64,000 nucleotides of DNA from assembly GCF_036250755.1 (NCBI RefSeq), contig NZ_CP109583.1:7231501-7295500 (forward strand), written 5' to 3'. The first letter of the stretch is position 1, and each line of letters starts with the position of its first letter. Under the pieces are notes generated by a model that was not told the DNA's origin, did not search any database, and saw nothing but the letters and a program-made list of their open reading frames with translations. Shown one piece after another: positions 56,311 through 64,000 of the stretch. The position numbers were made by a program, and so were the translations under genes. Source of the DNA: Streptomyces uncialis. Lineage in GTDB: Bacteria; Actinomycetota; Actinomycetes; Streptomycetales; Streptomycetaceae.

Positions 56311-56520
56311 ATGCCGGTCCGACCGTACGCCCGGACATCCAGCCCCGTGTCCACGCCCCGCGCCGGGATCCGGCTGCCCTGGTGGGCCCTGCTGCTGCCC
56401 GCCGCCGCCTTCGTGATCCTCCTCGGGCTGATCCTCAACCCCGCCGAGGCCCAGGCCGCGACCGCCGAGCCGGGCGCCACCCAGCTGCTGGAGCGCGTCA
56501 GGGACCTGCTGGCCCGATAG
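56311..56520 (+). CDS. Small hypothetical membrane protein
   Basis: A 69-residue protein: a basic N-terminus, one hydrophobic segment (LPWWALLLPAAAFVILLGLI), then a short Ala/Glu-rich tail ending QLLERVRDLLAR. ATG 56311 after CGGAGG. Could be a single-pass membrane protein or secreted with cleavage after AQA. No family recognised. Confidence 0.7.
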   Translation: MPVRPYARTSSPVSTPRAGIRLPWWALLLPAAAFVILLGLILNPAEAQAATAEPGATQLLERVRDLLAR

Positions 56521-56604
56521 CCCTCGTGGCACCCCCGGAAACCGTGGGGAACGGCTGGTCAACTCCCTGCGCCCGGTAACAGGTTTCATGCGAAGCTGGA
56601 ACAC

Positions 56605-57129
56605 ATGAGCGTCGCAGAACCCCGCAGGATCGTCGTTTTCCGGCACGCCAAGGCCGACTGGCCCGACGTCGCCGACCACGAGCGCCCGCTGGCCGAGCGC
56701 GGACGGCAGGACGCCCCCGTCGCCGGACGCAGGCTCGCCGACACCGGAATCTCCTTCGACCTGGCCCTCTGTTCCACCGCGGTCCGTACCCGCGAGACCT
56801 GGAAGCTGGCGGTCCACGAGCTCCCGCACCGACCGCGGACGGTCTACGAGGAGCGGATCTACGAGGCGTCGCCGGGTGAGCTGATCACCCTGCTGAACGA
56901 GACCCCCGACGAGGCGCGGAACGTTCTCCTGATCGGCCACAATCCTGGGGCGCAGGGGCTCACCCAGGTGCTCGCCGGCTCCGCCGAGGGTGACGCCGCG
57001 GAGCGGCTCGCGGGGCGGGGTTTCCCGACCTCCGCGTTCGCGGTGCTCACGTTCACGGGTTCCTGGAAGACCCTGGAACCCGAGTCGGCCACCCTCACGG
57101 GGTACTGGGCCCCCGGCCGGACCCCCTGA
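56605..57129 (+). CDS. SixA-type phosphohistidine phosphatase (histidine phosphatase superfamily)
   Basis: A 174-residue protein. The catalytic RHAKADWP (first His) is at residue 14 and the second, LIGHNPG, at about 113. SixA acts on phosphohistidine of phosphorelay proteins in E. coli. The E. coli substrate need not apply here. The closing GFPTSAFAVLTF fits the superfamily. Its 3' end faces serB across a repeat element. Confidence 0.88.
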   Translation: MSVAEPRRIVVFRHAKADWPDVADHERPLAERGRQDAPVAGRRLADTGISFDLALCSTAVRTRETWKLAVHELPHRPRTVYEERIYEASPGELITLLNETPDEARNVLLIGHNPGAQGLTQVLAGSAEGDAAERLAGRGFPTSAFAVLTFTGSWKTLEPESATLTGYWAPGRTP

Positions 57130-57189
57130 CCCACCCCGTCCGTACCTGCGGCTGAGCGGCGCCCCAGGTGGGTGCCTCGTGCTGTTCCT

Positions 57190-57722
57190 TCCCGGGTGCG
57201 GGCCGGTTCTCGTCTTGCGCAGTTCCCCGCGCCCCTTTGGGGCGCACCCGGCTTGTTCTTCGGGTCGGTGCCGGCCCCGCACCCGACCGACAGCCTCAAG
57301 AGGCGCCCCCGAAGGGGCGCGGGGAACTGCGCAAAAACGAGGGCGACCCGCCCCCGAAGAGCGACCGCAATGGGGCAGCATCCAGGGGCGCGAGGAACTG
57401 CGCGAGCAACCAAGGGCCACCCGCACCCGAACGGGAACCGGAAGCGGCACGTCCTCAGGGGCGCGGGGAACTGCGCACCCACGAACGACCTGTGCGGGAA
57501 CAAGTACGCCCAGCACAGGCACCCGGAGGCGCGAGCGAAGGCGACCCGCGGGGAACTGCGCACCCCACGAGCGACGGCACAGGGACGAGTACGCCCCGCA
57601 CAGGAAACCCCGGGGCGCGAGCGAAGGCGACCCGCGGGGAACTGCGCACCCCACGAGCGACGACACAGGGACAAGTACGCCCCGCACAGGAAACCCCGGG
57701 GCGCAAGCGAAGGCGACCCGCC
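57190..57722. repeat. Composite intergenic element, partial, with 86-bp tandem repeats
   Basis: Same modules as the elements at 23821 and 37619: one GCGCAGTTCCCCGCGCCCC at the left, the GCGCCCCTTTGGGGCGC hairpin near 57229, then several GGGGCGCGGGGAACTGCGC modules. The right-end sequence (GCGCGAGCGAAGGCGACCC) occurs three times as an 86-bp tandem repeat (57531, 57617, 57703), the last with one change. The left terminal repeat is missing. It fills the gap between the converging sixA and serB genes. No gene. Confidence 0.85.
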
Positions 57723-57735
57723 GGGGGACGCCACC

Positions 57736-58956
57736 TCAAACCTGGACGGAGTCCTCGTCGTGGATGTCCGCCGCCTCGACCTCGTCCCGCGTCACCCCGA
57801 GCAGATACAGCACCGTGTCGAGGAACGGCACGTTCACCGCCGTATGCGCCGCCTCCCGCACCACGGGCTTCGCGTTGAACGCCACCCCGAGCCCGGCCGC
57901 GTTCAGCATGTCGAGGTCGTTCGCCCCGTCCCCGATCGCCACCGTCTGGGACAACGGCACCCCCGCCTCCGCCGCGAACCTCCGCAGCAGCCGCGCCTTG
58001 CCCGCCCGGTCGACGATCTCGCCGGTGACCCGCCCGGTCAGCTTGCCGTCCACTATCTCCAGCGTGTTGGCCTGCGCGAAGTCGAGTCCGAGGCGTTCCT
58101 TGAGGTCGTCCGTGACCTGGGTGAACCCGCCCGACACGACCCCCACCTGGTAGCCGAGCCGCTTGAGCGTACGGATCAGGGTCCGGGCGCCCGGCGTCAG
58201 CCGCACCTCGCTGCGGACCTTCTCCACCACCGACGCGTCGAGCCCCGCCAGCAGCGCCACCCGCGCGTGCAGCGACTGCTCGAAGTCCAGCTCCCCGCCC
58301 ATCGCCGCGGCCGTGACCTCCGCGACCTGCTTCTCGCAGCCGGCGTGCGCCGCGAACAGCTCGATGACCTCGTCCTGGATCAGGGTCGAGTCGACGTCCA
58401 TCACCACCAGCCGCTGCGCCCGTCGGTGCAGCCCCGCCGACACCACCGCGACGTCCACGCCGAGCGAGGCGGACGCGGTCGCCAGCTCCGTGCGCAGGGC
58501 CTCGGTGCTCGCACCGGACACCGCGAATTCGACGGCCGTCACCGGATACTTGGCGAGGCGGAAGATCCGGTCGATGTTGCCGCCGACCGCGGTGATCCTG
58601 GACGCTATGCCCGCCGTCGACTCCGCGGTGAGCGGGTGGCCGAGGACGGTCACGAGGGAGCGGCCGACACCGCGCGGGCGGTTGTCACCGTGGCCGGAGA
58701 TGATCTCGGCCTGCATCTTCATGGACTGGGCCCAGCCGTGGACGGTCACCCGCAGATCGCCCGCGAGCCCGTGGGGCGGCTCGGTGACGAGGGCGCACAG
58801 GGTGATGCGGCCCCGGGTGACGACCTGCTCGATGTCGACCACGTCGACGGAGTAGGCGGCGAGGGTGTCGAAGAGCCCCGCTGTGAGACCGGGGCGGTCC
58901 CTGCCGAAGATCTTGACCAGGAGAGTGGGAACGTCTGAGGTCTGCGAAGCGCTCAT
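57736..58956 (-). CDS. serB: Phosphoserine phosphatase
   Basis: A 406-residue HAD-type enzyme of serine synthesis. Two N-terminal ACT-like domains (VKIFGRDRPGLTAGLFD and VTVLGHPLTAESTAGI). The HAD catalytic DVDSTLIQDE (about residue 187) carries the nucleophile Asp. The later motifs are SGGFTQV, a Lys, and GDGANDLDML. The ACT domains suggest serine feedback. ATG 58956. Converges with sixA. Confidence 0.95.
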   Translation of the reverse strand: MSASQTSDVPTLLVKIFGRDRPGLTAGLFDTLAAYSVDVVDIEQVVTRGRITLCALVTEPPHGLAGDLRVTVHGWAQSMKMQAEIISGHGDNRPRGVGRSLVTVLGHPLTAESTAGIASRITAVGGNIDRIFRLAKYPVTAVEFAVSGASTEALRTELATASASLGVDVAVVSAGLHRRAQRLVVMDVDSTLIQDEVIELFAAHAGCEKQVAEVTAAAMGGELDFEQSLHARVALLAGLDASVVEKVRSEVRLTPGARTLIRTLKRLGYQVGVVSGGFTQVTDDLKERLGLDFAQANTLEIVDGKLTGRVTGEIVDRAGKARLLRRFAAEAGVPLSQTVAIGDGANDLDMLNAAGLGVAFNAKPVVREAAHTAVNVPFLDTVLYLLGVTRDEVEAADIHDEDSVQV

Positions 58957-59250
58957 GGTGCTTCCACGGTATCCGGCGCCCCCGCCGGACGCGCGAGCGG
59001 TCCGGTTGCCGGACAGCCGCGCCTCCCGCCGCGCACCGCGTGCCCCGCCCGCACCCCGCACCCCGCGTCCCGTATCGGTGCCCGCACCCGAGGCCCCGTC
59101 GGACCGTCCGCCCGGCACCCGTCCGACCGTCCGCCGGGCCCCGGTCCGATGGCCCGACTTTCGAATAGAGGGCTGAGCCTGAAATAGTTCCCCACATTGT
59201 TCGCCATCCCTAAACTCCCCATGACGGGGGACTAATCGGGGGACACAGCA

Positions 59251-61794
59251 GTGGGGCATGGAGTGCCGGAACTCGTAGTGGAAGTGAACGGACGGACCTG
59301 GACGCTCGACCCGTCCAGGCCGTTGACCCTCGGACGTGATCCGCAGGGGGACATCGTGCTCGACGACGCCAGGGTCTCCTGGCGGCACGCCACGATCAGC
59401 TGGAACGGCCGGACGTGGGTCGTCGAGGACCACGGCAGCACCAACGGCACCTTTGTGCAGGGCCATCGGATCCATCAGGCGGACATCGGCCCGGGAGCGG
59501 CCGTCCACCTCGGCAACGGCAACGACGGCCCGCGGATCGATCTGCGGACCGCCGGCGCCCCGGCCGCCGCGCACCAGCAGGCCGCCCCTCAGCAGGGCGC
59601 GTCCGCGCAGCAGCAGGCGTGGCCGGGACAGCAGCCGCAGCAGGCCCCGGGCGCCCAGGACTGGCAGCAGCAGCCCGCCCAGCAGCCCGCCCAGCAGCCA
59701 CCCGCTCAGCAGGTACCGCGGCAGCAGGGGCCCGGCGGGGCCGGTGCGGCGGGCGCGCCGCCGGTGTACGGCGACCGCAGCCCCACCACCTTCCACCAGC
59801 TCGCCCTCGGCCGGGTCATGCGGATCGGCCGTGCGCTGGAGAACGAGCTGGTCGTCTCCGACCTCCAGGTCTCCCGCCACCACGCCGAGTTCCACGCCAC
59901 TCCCGACGGCCGGTTCCAGATGCGGGACCTCGGGTCCCACAACGGCACCTACCTCAACGGTATGCCGATCGCCAAGGGCGGCACCGTCCTGCTCGGCCCG
60001 ACCGACATCGTCGGTGTCGGCCACTCGACGTTCCGCCTGGTCGACGGCCGGCTGGAGGAGTTCGTCGACACCGGCGAGATCTCCTTCTCGGCCCGCCATC
60101 TGACGGTCACCGTCGACGGCGGCAAGCAGATCCTCAAGGACGTGTCCTTCGGCGTCCCGGAGAAGTCCCTGATCGCCGTCATCGGCCCGTCCGGCTCCGG
60201 CAAGTCGACGCTGCTCAAGGCGCTCACCGGCTACCGCCCCGCCGACCGGGGCGATGTCCTGTACGACAACCGGAACCTGTACAAGCAGTTCGCCGAGCTG
60301 CGTCAGCGCATCGGACTGGTCCCGCAGGACGACATCCTGCACAAGGAGCTGACCGTCCGGAAGGCGCTGAAGTACGCGGCGAAGCTGCGCTTCCCCGCGG
60401 ACACCAGCGAGCAGGAGCGCGAGCAGCGCATCGGTGAGGTGCTGCGCGAGCTGAAGCTGGACATCCACAAGGAGAAGCGGGTCAGCTCCCTGTCCGGCGG
60501 CCAGCGCAAGCGGGTGTCGGTGGCGCTGGAGCTGCTGACCAAGCCGTCGCTGATCTTCCTGGACGAGCCGACCTCGGGTCTCGACCCGGGCATGGACCGC
60601 GATGTGATGCAGCTGCTGCGCGGGCTCGCGGACGACGGGCGCACGGTCCTGGTGGTCACCCACTCGGTCGCCGAGCTGGCGCTCTGCGACAAGCTGCTGG
60701 TGATGGCGCCCGGCGGGTCCGTCGCCTACTTCGGCCCGCCCGAGGAGGCCCTGAACTTCTTCGGCTACAGCAGCTGGGCCGATGTGTTCTCCGCCTTCGA
60801 GAACTACCGCGACTACGACTGGGCGGGCCGCTGGAAGGGCTCGCAGCACTACCAGATGTACGCCGCGGACATCGACGCCGTGGCCCCGCAGTCGGTGCAG
60901 CCGCCGTCCCCGCAGACGGTGCGCCCGCCGAAGCCGCAGAGCTGGGGCTCACAGCTGCTCACCCTGATCCGCCGCTATGTCACGGTGATCGCCTCGGACA
61001 AGGGCTTCATCGCCCTGATGCTGATCCTGCCGGCGGTCCTGGGCGCGGTCAGTCTGCTGATCAAGCCCGACCAGGCCATGCTGCCCAATCTGCCGGACGC
61101 GGACGGCACCATCACCCCGAACGGCACCGCCACCACGGTCCTGCTGATCCTCGCCGTCGGCGCCTGCTTCGCGGGCGCCGCGAACTCCGTCCGTGAGCTG
61201 ATCAAGGAACGGGTCATCTACGAACGGGAGCGGGCCACCGGTCTGTCCCGGTCGGCGTATCTGATGTCCAAGGTCGTCGTGCTCGGGATGATCACCGTGC
61301 TCCAGGGCGCGATCGTGGGCGGTATCGGCTTCACGATGCGTGACATCCCGGAGGAGGGGGTCGTCCTCGGCGGGTTCACCCTGCTGGAGCTGTGTCTGCC
61401 GGTCATGGCGCTCGGCTTCACCTCGATGATGTTCGGTCTGATCATCTCCGCGCTGGTCAAGACGGCCGAGAAGACCATGCCGCTGCTCGTGATGTTCGCG
61501 ATCGTCCAGATCGTCTTCACGGGCTGCCTGTTCACCCTGAACGGCGCTGTCGGTGTCAACGAGCTGTCCTATTTGATGCCGTCCCGCTGGGCCGTCGCGG
61601 CGGCGGGCGCCACGCTGAACCTCAATGTCGTCACCCCGAACACCGACGACCCCGGCAACACCGACCCGCTGTGGGACCACACCGCCGGGACCTGGCTGCT
61701 GGACATGGGGGTCCTGCTGCTCCTCGGGGCGCTGTGCGGCCTTCTGGTGGCCCACTTCCTGCGGCGCCACGAGCCGGAGGTCATGCGCAAGTAG
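59251..61794 (+). CDS. FHA-FHA-ABC transporter fusion (Rv1747-like)
   Basis: An 847-residue membrane ABC transporter with its own kinase-reading domains. FHA 1 (residues about 10-90) has GSTNGTF; FHA 2 (about 185-260) has VSRHHAEF and GSHNGTY. A Gln/Ala/Pro-rich linker (about 105-165) lies between. The ATPase has GPSGSGKST (about residue 311), LSGGQRKRVS and FLDEPTSG. The ABC-2 type membrane part (about 575-847) has six helices. In mycobacteria Rv1747 FHA domains bind the kinase PknF. A partner Ser/Thr kinase is not in this window. GTG 59251; GTG 59263 is an alternative. Confidence 0.93.
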   Translation: MGHGVPELVVEVNGRTWTLDPSRPLTLGRDPQGDIVLDDARVSWRHATISWNGRTWVVEDHGSTNGTFVQGHRIHQADIGPGAAVHLGNGNDGPRIDLRTAGAPAAAHQQAAPQQGASAQQQAWPGQQPQQAPGAQDWQQQPAQQPAQQPPAQQVPRQQGPGGAGAAGAPPVYGDRSPTTFHQLALGRVMRIGRALENELVVSDLQVSRHHAEFHATPDGRFQMRDLGSHNGTYLNGMPIAKGGTVLLGPTDIVGVGHSTFRLVDGRLEEFVDTGEISFSARHLTVTVDGGKQILKDVSFGVPEKSLIAVIGPSGSGKSTLLKALTGYRPADRGDVLYDNRNLYKQFAELRQRIGLVPQDDILHKELTVRKALKYAAKLRFPADTSEQEREQRIGEVLRELKLDIHKEKRVSSLSGGQRKRVSVALELLTKPSLIFLDEPTSGLDPGMDRDVMQLLRGLADDGRTVLVVTHSVAELALCDKLLVMAPGGSVAYFGPPEEALNFFGYSSWADVFSAFENYRDYDWAGRWKGSQHYQMYAADIDAVAPQSVQPPSPQTVRPPKPQSWGSQLLTLIRRYVTVIASDKGFIALMLILPAVLGAVSLLIKPDQAMLPNLPDADGTITPNGTATTVLLILAVGACFAGAANSVRELIKERVIYERERATGLSRSAYLMSKVVVLGMITVLQGAIVGGIGFTMRDIPEEGVVLGGFTLLELCLPVMALGFTSMMFGLIISALVKTAEKTMPLLVMFAIVQIVFTGCLFTLNGAVGVNELSYLMPSRWAVAAAGATLNLNVVTPNTDDPGNTDPLWDHTAGTWLLDMGVLLLLGALCGLLVAHFLRRHEPEVMRK

Positions 61795-61862
61795 GTCACC
61801 GACCGACCCGGGACGGCCGCGGAGGGCGACCCACCGGACGGCCGGCCCCACGAGAGACGCCG

Positions 61863-61890
61863 AGGGCGGCACCCGCGCGGGTGCCGCCCT
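61863..61890. terminator. Bidirectional hairpin between the FHA-ABC gene and the transglycosylase
   Basis: A perfect 28-bp palindrome starting AGGGCGGCACCCGC with no spacer, followed by TTCGTCG, about midway between two converging genes. Confidence 0.8.
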
Positions 61891-61930
61891 TCGTCGTGCC
61901 GGCGTGGAGCTCCGGAGGTCCCGGCCGGGC

Positions 61931-62665
61931 TCAGTAGGCGCCGAAGACGTTGTCGATCGAGCCGTACCGGTCGGCCGCGTAGTTGGCGGCGGCGGTGATG
62001 TTGGAGACCGGGTGGTAGATGTCGAACGGCGTACCGGACACGTGGTACGAGCTGAACGTCGGCGGGATCACCTGGAGCAGCCCCTTCGAGGGGATGCCGT
62101 TGCGGGCGTTGATGTCCCACAGGTTGATCGCGCGCGGGTTGCCGCTCGACTCACGGATGATGTTGCGGTACAGCCCGTTGTACGAACCCGGGATGTCGTT
62201 CTTCTTCATGACGTCGAGGGACTCGCGGATCCAGCCGTCCAGGTTGTTCGCGTACGACACGGTGCGGGCGGCGGCGCGGCTCGCGGAGGTCGGCTGCTGA
62301 CGGGACTGCTCGGCGTCGGCCTTCGCCTCGGCGGCACGCTCGGTCTTCGTCTTGTCGACGGCCTGCTTCGCCTCGGCGGCGCGCTGGTCCTTCTGCGCCT
62401 TCAGACGGTCGGCGGCGGCCTTGGCCTTCTGGTCGGCCACGGCACGCTGCCCGGTGACGTCCGTGCTGACGTCCTGGAGCTTCTGCTGCTTCTGGAAGGC
62501 CGCGGGGGCGGCGGCCTCGGTCACCGGGGCCTCGGAGCCGCCGGACGGGATCAGGGTGAACGCGAGGGCCGCGGCACTGAGGGTGGCGACACCGGCGATC
62601 GAGTACTTGTGCGTCCGGGTCAGCTTCAGGCGACTGTCACCGGAGGAGTTGCTGTTCTTCGGCAT
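61931..62665 (-). CDS. Secreted lytic transglycosylase (SLT domain)
   Basis: A 244-residue exported protein. The signal peptide or anchor is at about residues 20-40. A Lys/Gln/Ala-rich coiled-coil-like region follows (about 60-130). The C-terminal SLT domain has the catalytic Glu in YRNIIRESSGNP and the NLWDINARNG, SKGLLQVIPPTF blocks. It cleaves peptidoglycan, so acts in cell-wall remodelling. ATG 62665 is the conventional start (MPKNSNSSG). An in-frame extension to 62791 is open but has no RBS and runs through a hairpin. Confidence 0.88.
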   Translation of the reverse strand: MPKNSNSSGDSRLKLTRTHKYSIAGVATLSAAALAFTLIPSGGSEAPVTEAAAPAAFQKQQKLQDVSTDVTGQRAVADQKAKAAADRLKAQKDQRAAEAKQAVDKTKTERAAEAKADAEQSRQQPTSASRAAARTVSYANNLDGWIRESLDVMKKNDIPGSYNGLYRNIIRESSGNPRAINLWDINARNGIPSKGLLQVIPPTFSSYHVSGTPFDIYHPVSNITAAANYAADRYGSIDNVFGAY

Positions 62666-62960
62666 GGCAGTGGGACCTCTTCGAGTAGCGGAGGTCGCTC
62701 GGGCCCGGCAGGGGACAGGTGTTTCCGACACAAACGCCGCGGGCAGACTCCCGCGGCGTCGAGCGACGGCAGCCATTGTTAGCGGCCGCAAAATCGCGTG
62801 GCAATCATGTGACGTACGAAGCCGGATAGTGGATCAGGGGGGCCGGTGAAGGCCCCGAATCGGGCACCCGTCCCGTTCACATGGCCTTTATCCGACCACT
62901 AGGGACCTTCGTACGTGACGTGCGTCCTATGCCGGGGCTCACATCGCCCTTACCCCGATC
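62666..62960. other. Leader/promoter region of the transglycosylase
   Basis: No gene supported. On the minus strand it holds a stable hairpin at 62735-62758 and AT-richer blocks near 62775-62830. I tested it by eye for a ydaO (c-di-AMP) riboswitch, common upstream of such genes, and found no conserved core. Confidence 0.45.
62729..62758 (-). promoter_or_regulatory. Leader hairpin (attenuator-like) before the transglycosylase
   Basis: Minus strand CGCCGCGGG / CCCGCGGCG stem (9 bp, 6-base loop) followed by TTTGTG, 63 bases before the start codon. Terminator-like within a 5' leader. Confidence 0.5.
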
Positions 62961-64000
62961 TCACCTTGAGTTGCTGGAGCAACGCTCACCGTGAGGGTTC
63001 TCCGTCGGCAGGACGAGATGCACGTCCCCGAACTCGTGCCACAGGTAGAGGCCGTGCAGCGCCTCCTCGTACGCGCGGGCCACGGCCCGCTCACCGGCCA
63101 GTGCCCGCAGCAGCGCCCGCTGCGGCGCCCGCGGCCCGTGCAGCCCGGTCAGCAGCCCGTCCACCACCCGCGCCCCGCGCCCGGGGGCCACCACCAGATC
63201 CGTCCATCCCCGCGCCGCCCGGACCACCGCGGGCGCCCCCGCCGCCCCGCCGTCCCGGGGAGTGGGGTCCGCCGCACCCCGCGCCCCGGCCCCCTGGCCG
63301 AGCCTCACGCCCCCGGACACCCCCTCCGGGGCCCCCGCCCCGGTGGACGCCCCCAGGGGCTCCACCGCCGACTCCACGGCCCGCACCGCCGTCGCCCCCA
63401 CCGCGATGACCCGGCCGCCGCCCGCCCGCGCGGCATTGATGAGCCGCGCCGACGCCTCCGGCACGCCGAAACGCTCCGCCGGGGGAGGACCGACCGCCTC
63501 CGGCGGCGCCACCCCCCGGTCCAGCCGGACCGGCGCGAACTGCACCCCCCGCCGCACCAGGTCCGTGACCACCCGCGCCGTGAAGGGCCGCCCCGCGGCC
63601 GGCATCTCCGCACTGCCCGAACCGTCGTCCGACCGCAACGCGAACACCGTCCGGTACGCCGACAGCGGCTGATCCCGCTCCGTGTACGCGTACCGGACCG
63701 GCCGCCCGTACCGCCGCAACAGCTCAGGCACCCCCGTACCCGCCGCCCGCCCCGCCGCACCGGCCACCAGCCGCGCCCACCACAGCCGGTCCCCGCCGCC
63801 CGCGGACTCCTCCAGTACCAGCCGCGCGCCGCCCGGCAGCCGTACCGCTGTATCCACACGCGAGCCCGCACGCGCGCGCGTGGTGCCCGTCCCGTCCGGT
63901 TCCCGCAACTCGACGGCCCACCGGCCGTCGTCCCCGCACACCGAGAAATGCACCACCACGCGCGCGCGGCCCACCTCGCCGTCCACCGCGGCGGCCAGCG
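62961..64000 (-). CDS. QueA-like S-adenosylmethionine:tRNA ribosyltransferase-isomerase (5' end outside window)
   Basis: C-terminal 346 residues of a QueA-fold protein. The family block LLTGLHGPRAPQRALLRAL is visible near the end, with YRTVFA and RVIAVGATAVRAVESA in the middle, and an Ala/Gly/Pro-rich insertion between them (residues near 215-250 of this fragment). QueA makes epoxyqueuosine in tRNA; Streptomyces copies are diverged, so the exact substrate is less sure. The start codon lies beyond base 64000; the ATG at 63986 is internal. Confidence 0.8.
   Translation of the reverse strand, partial: LAAAVDGEVGRARVVVHFSVCGDDGRWAVELREPDGTGTTRARAGSRVDTAVRLPGGARLVLEESAGGGDRLWWARLVAGAAGRAAGTGVPELLRRYGRPVRYAYTERDQPLSAYRTVFALRSDDGSGSAEMPAAGRPFTARVVTDLVRRGVQFAPVRLDRGVAPPEAVGPPPAERFGVPEASARLINAARAGGGRVIAVGATAVRAVESAVEPLGASTGAGAPEGVSGGVRLGQGAGARGAADPTPRDGGAAGAPAVVRAARGWTDLVVAPGRGARVVDGLLTGLHGPRAPQRALLRALAGERAVARAYEEALHGLYLWHEFGDVHLVLPTENPHGERCSSNSR

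Noticed and set aside
62665..62791. N-terminal extension of the transglycosylase
   Set aside because: It would be translated through a hairpin without RBS and would spoil the signal peptide position.
62666..62960. ydaO (c-di-AMP) riboswitch
   Set aside because: Conserved core segments are not visible, although the gene type would fit.

Overview
The window is a chromosomal segment of a high-GC actinomycete, almost certainly a Streptomyces. The signs are third-position G/C codon bias, many GTG starts and one TTG start, a PhoP-type PHO box, a 6C RNA, a gbn-type nucleoid protein gene, an InhA-like fabI, and an FHA-ABC transporter of the Rv1747 type. From memory the gene order tracks the S. coelicolor SCO18xx region (serB, fabI-fabG, tyrS, moaA, subtilase, gbn, pit, cob). 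That synteny is recalled and was not computed.

Layout. Bases 1-10545 hold a cobalamin block. A B12 riboswitch leads a leftward operon cobD-cobQ-chelatase(I/D fusion)-cobO-cobB; a rightward ZIP metal transporter and the start of a leftward CobC-type PLP enzyme follow. Bases 10897-12476 carry a low-affinity phosphate transporter and a small membrane protein behind a PHO box. Bases 13273-20290 hold a hydrolase, an unknown protein, a VOC protein, an ABC-F ATPase preceded by a 7-codon uORF, the GATC-binding nucleoid protein Gbn with a GATC-rich promoter, and an enoyl-CoA hydratase-fold protein. Bases 20477-23819 hold an Asp23/AmaP envelope-stress operon. Bases 24755-27520 hold an atypical SDR, SURF1 and a DnaQ-BRCT exonuclease. 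Bases 27692-37568 look like an accessory block: a bacterial RING-finger/TerD-like protein, a small protein diverging from an XRE regulator, a MhuD-like heme oxygenase next to a VIT metal transporter, a sterol desaturase-lysoplasmalogenase-alcohol dehydrogenase set, and CopD. Bases 38163-53109 hold two tandem subtilases, a DUF485/acetate symporter pair with a Crp-like site, moaA, a 6C RNA, tyrS, tldE/tldD and fabG-fabI. Bases 53344-64000 hold a small secreted protein, a GntR regulator/MFS pair with a clear operator, SixA, serB, the FHA-ABC transporter, a secreted transglycosylase and a QueA homologue running off the end.

The most unusual content is non-coding. Four intergenic regions (2119-3255, 23821-24731, 37619-38087, 57190-57722) are built from one family of modules centred on GGGGCGCGGGGAACTGCGC. 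One is a perfect-register 69-bp tandem array. Two are composite elements bounded by near-identical 22-bp terminal inverted repeats. One is partial, with 86-bp tandem repeats. Three of the four sit between the 3' ends of converging genes. No transposase is visible in the window. I know the core motif as common in Streptomyces intergenic DNA but know of no established function for it.
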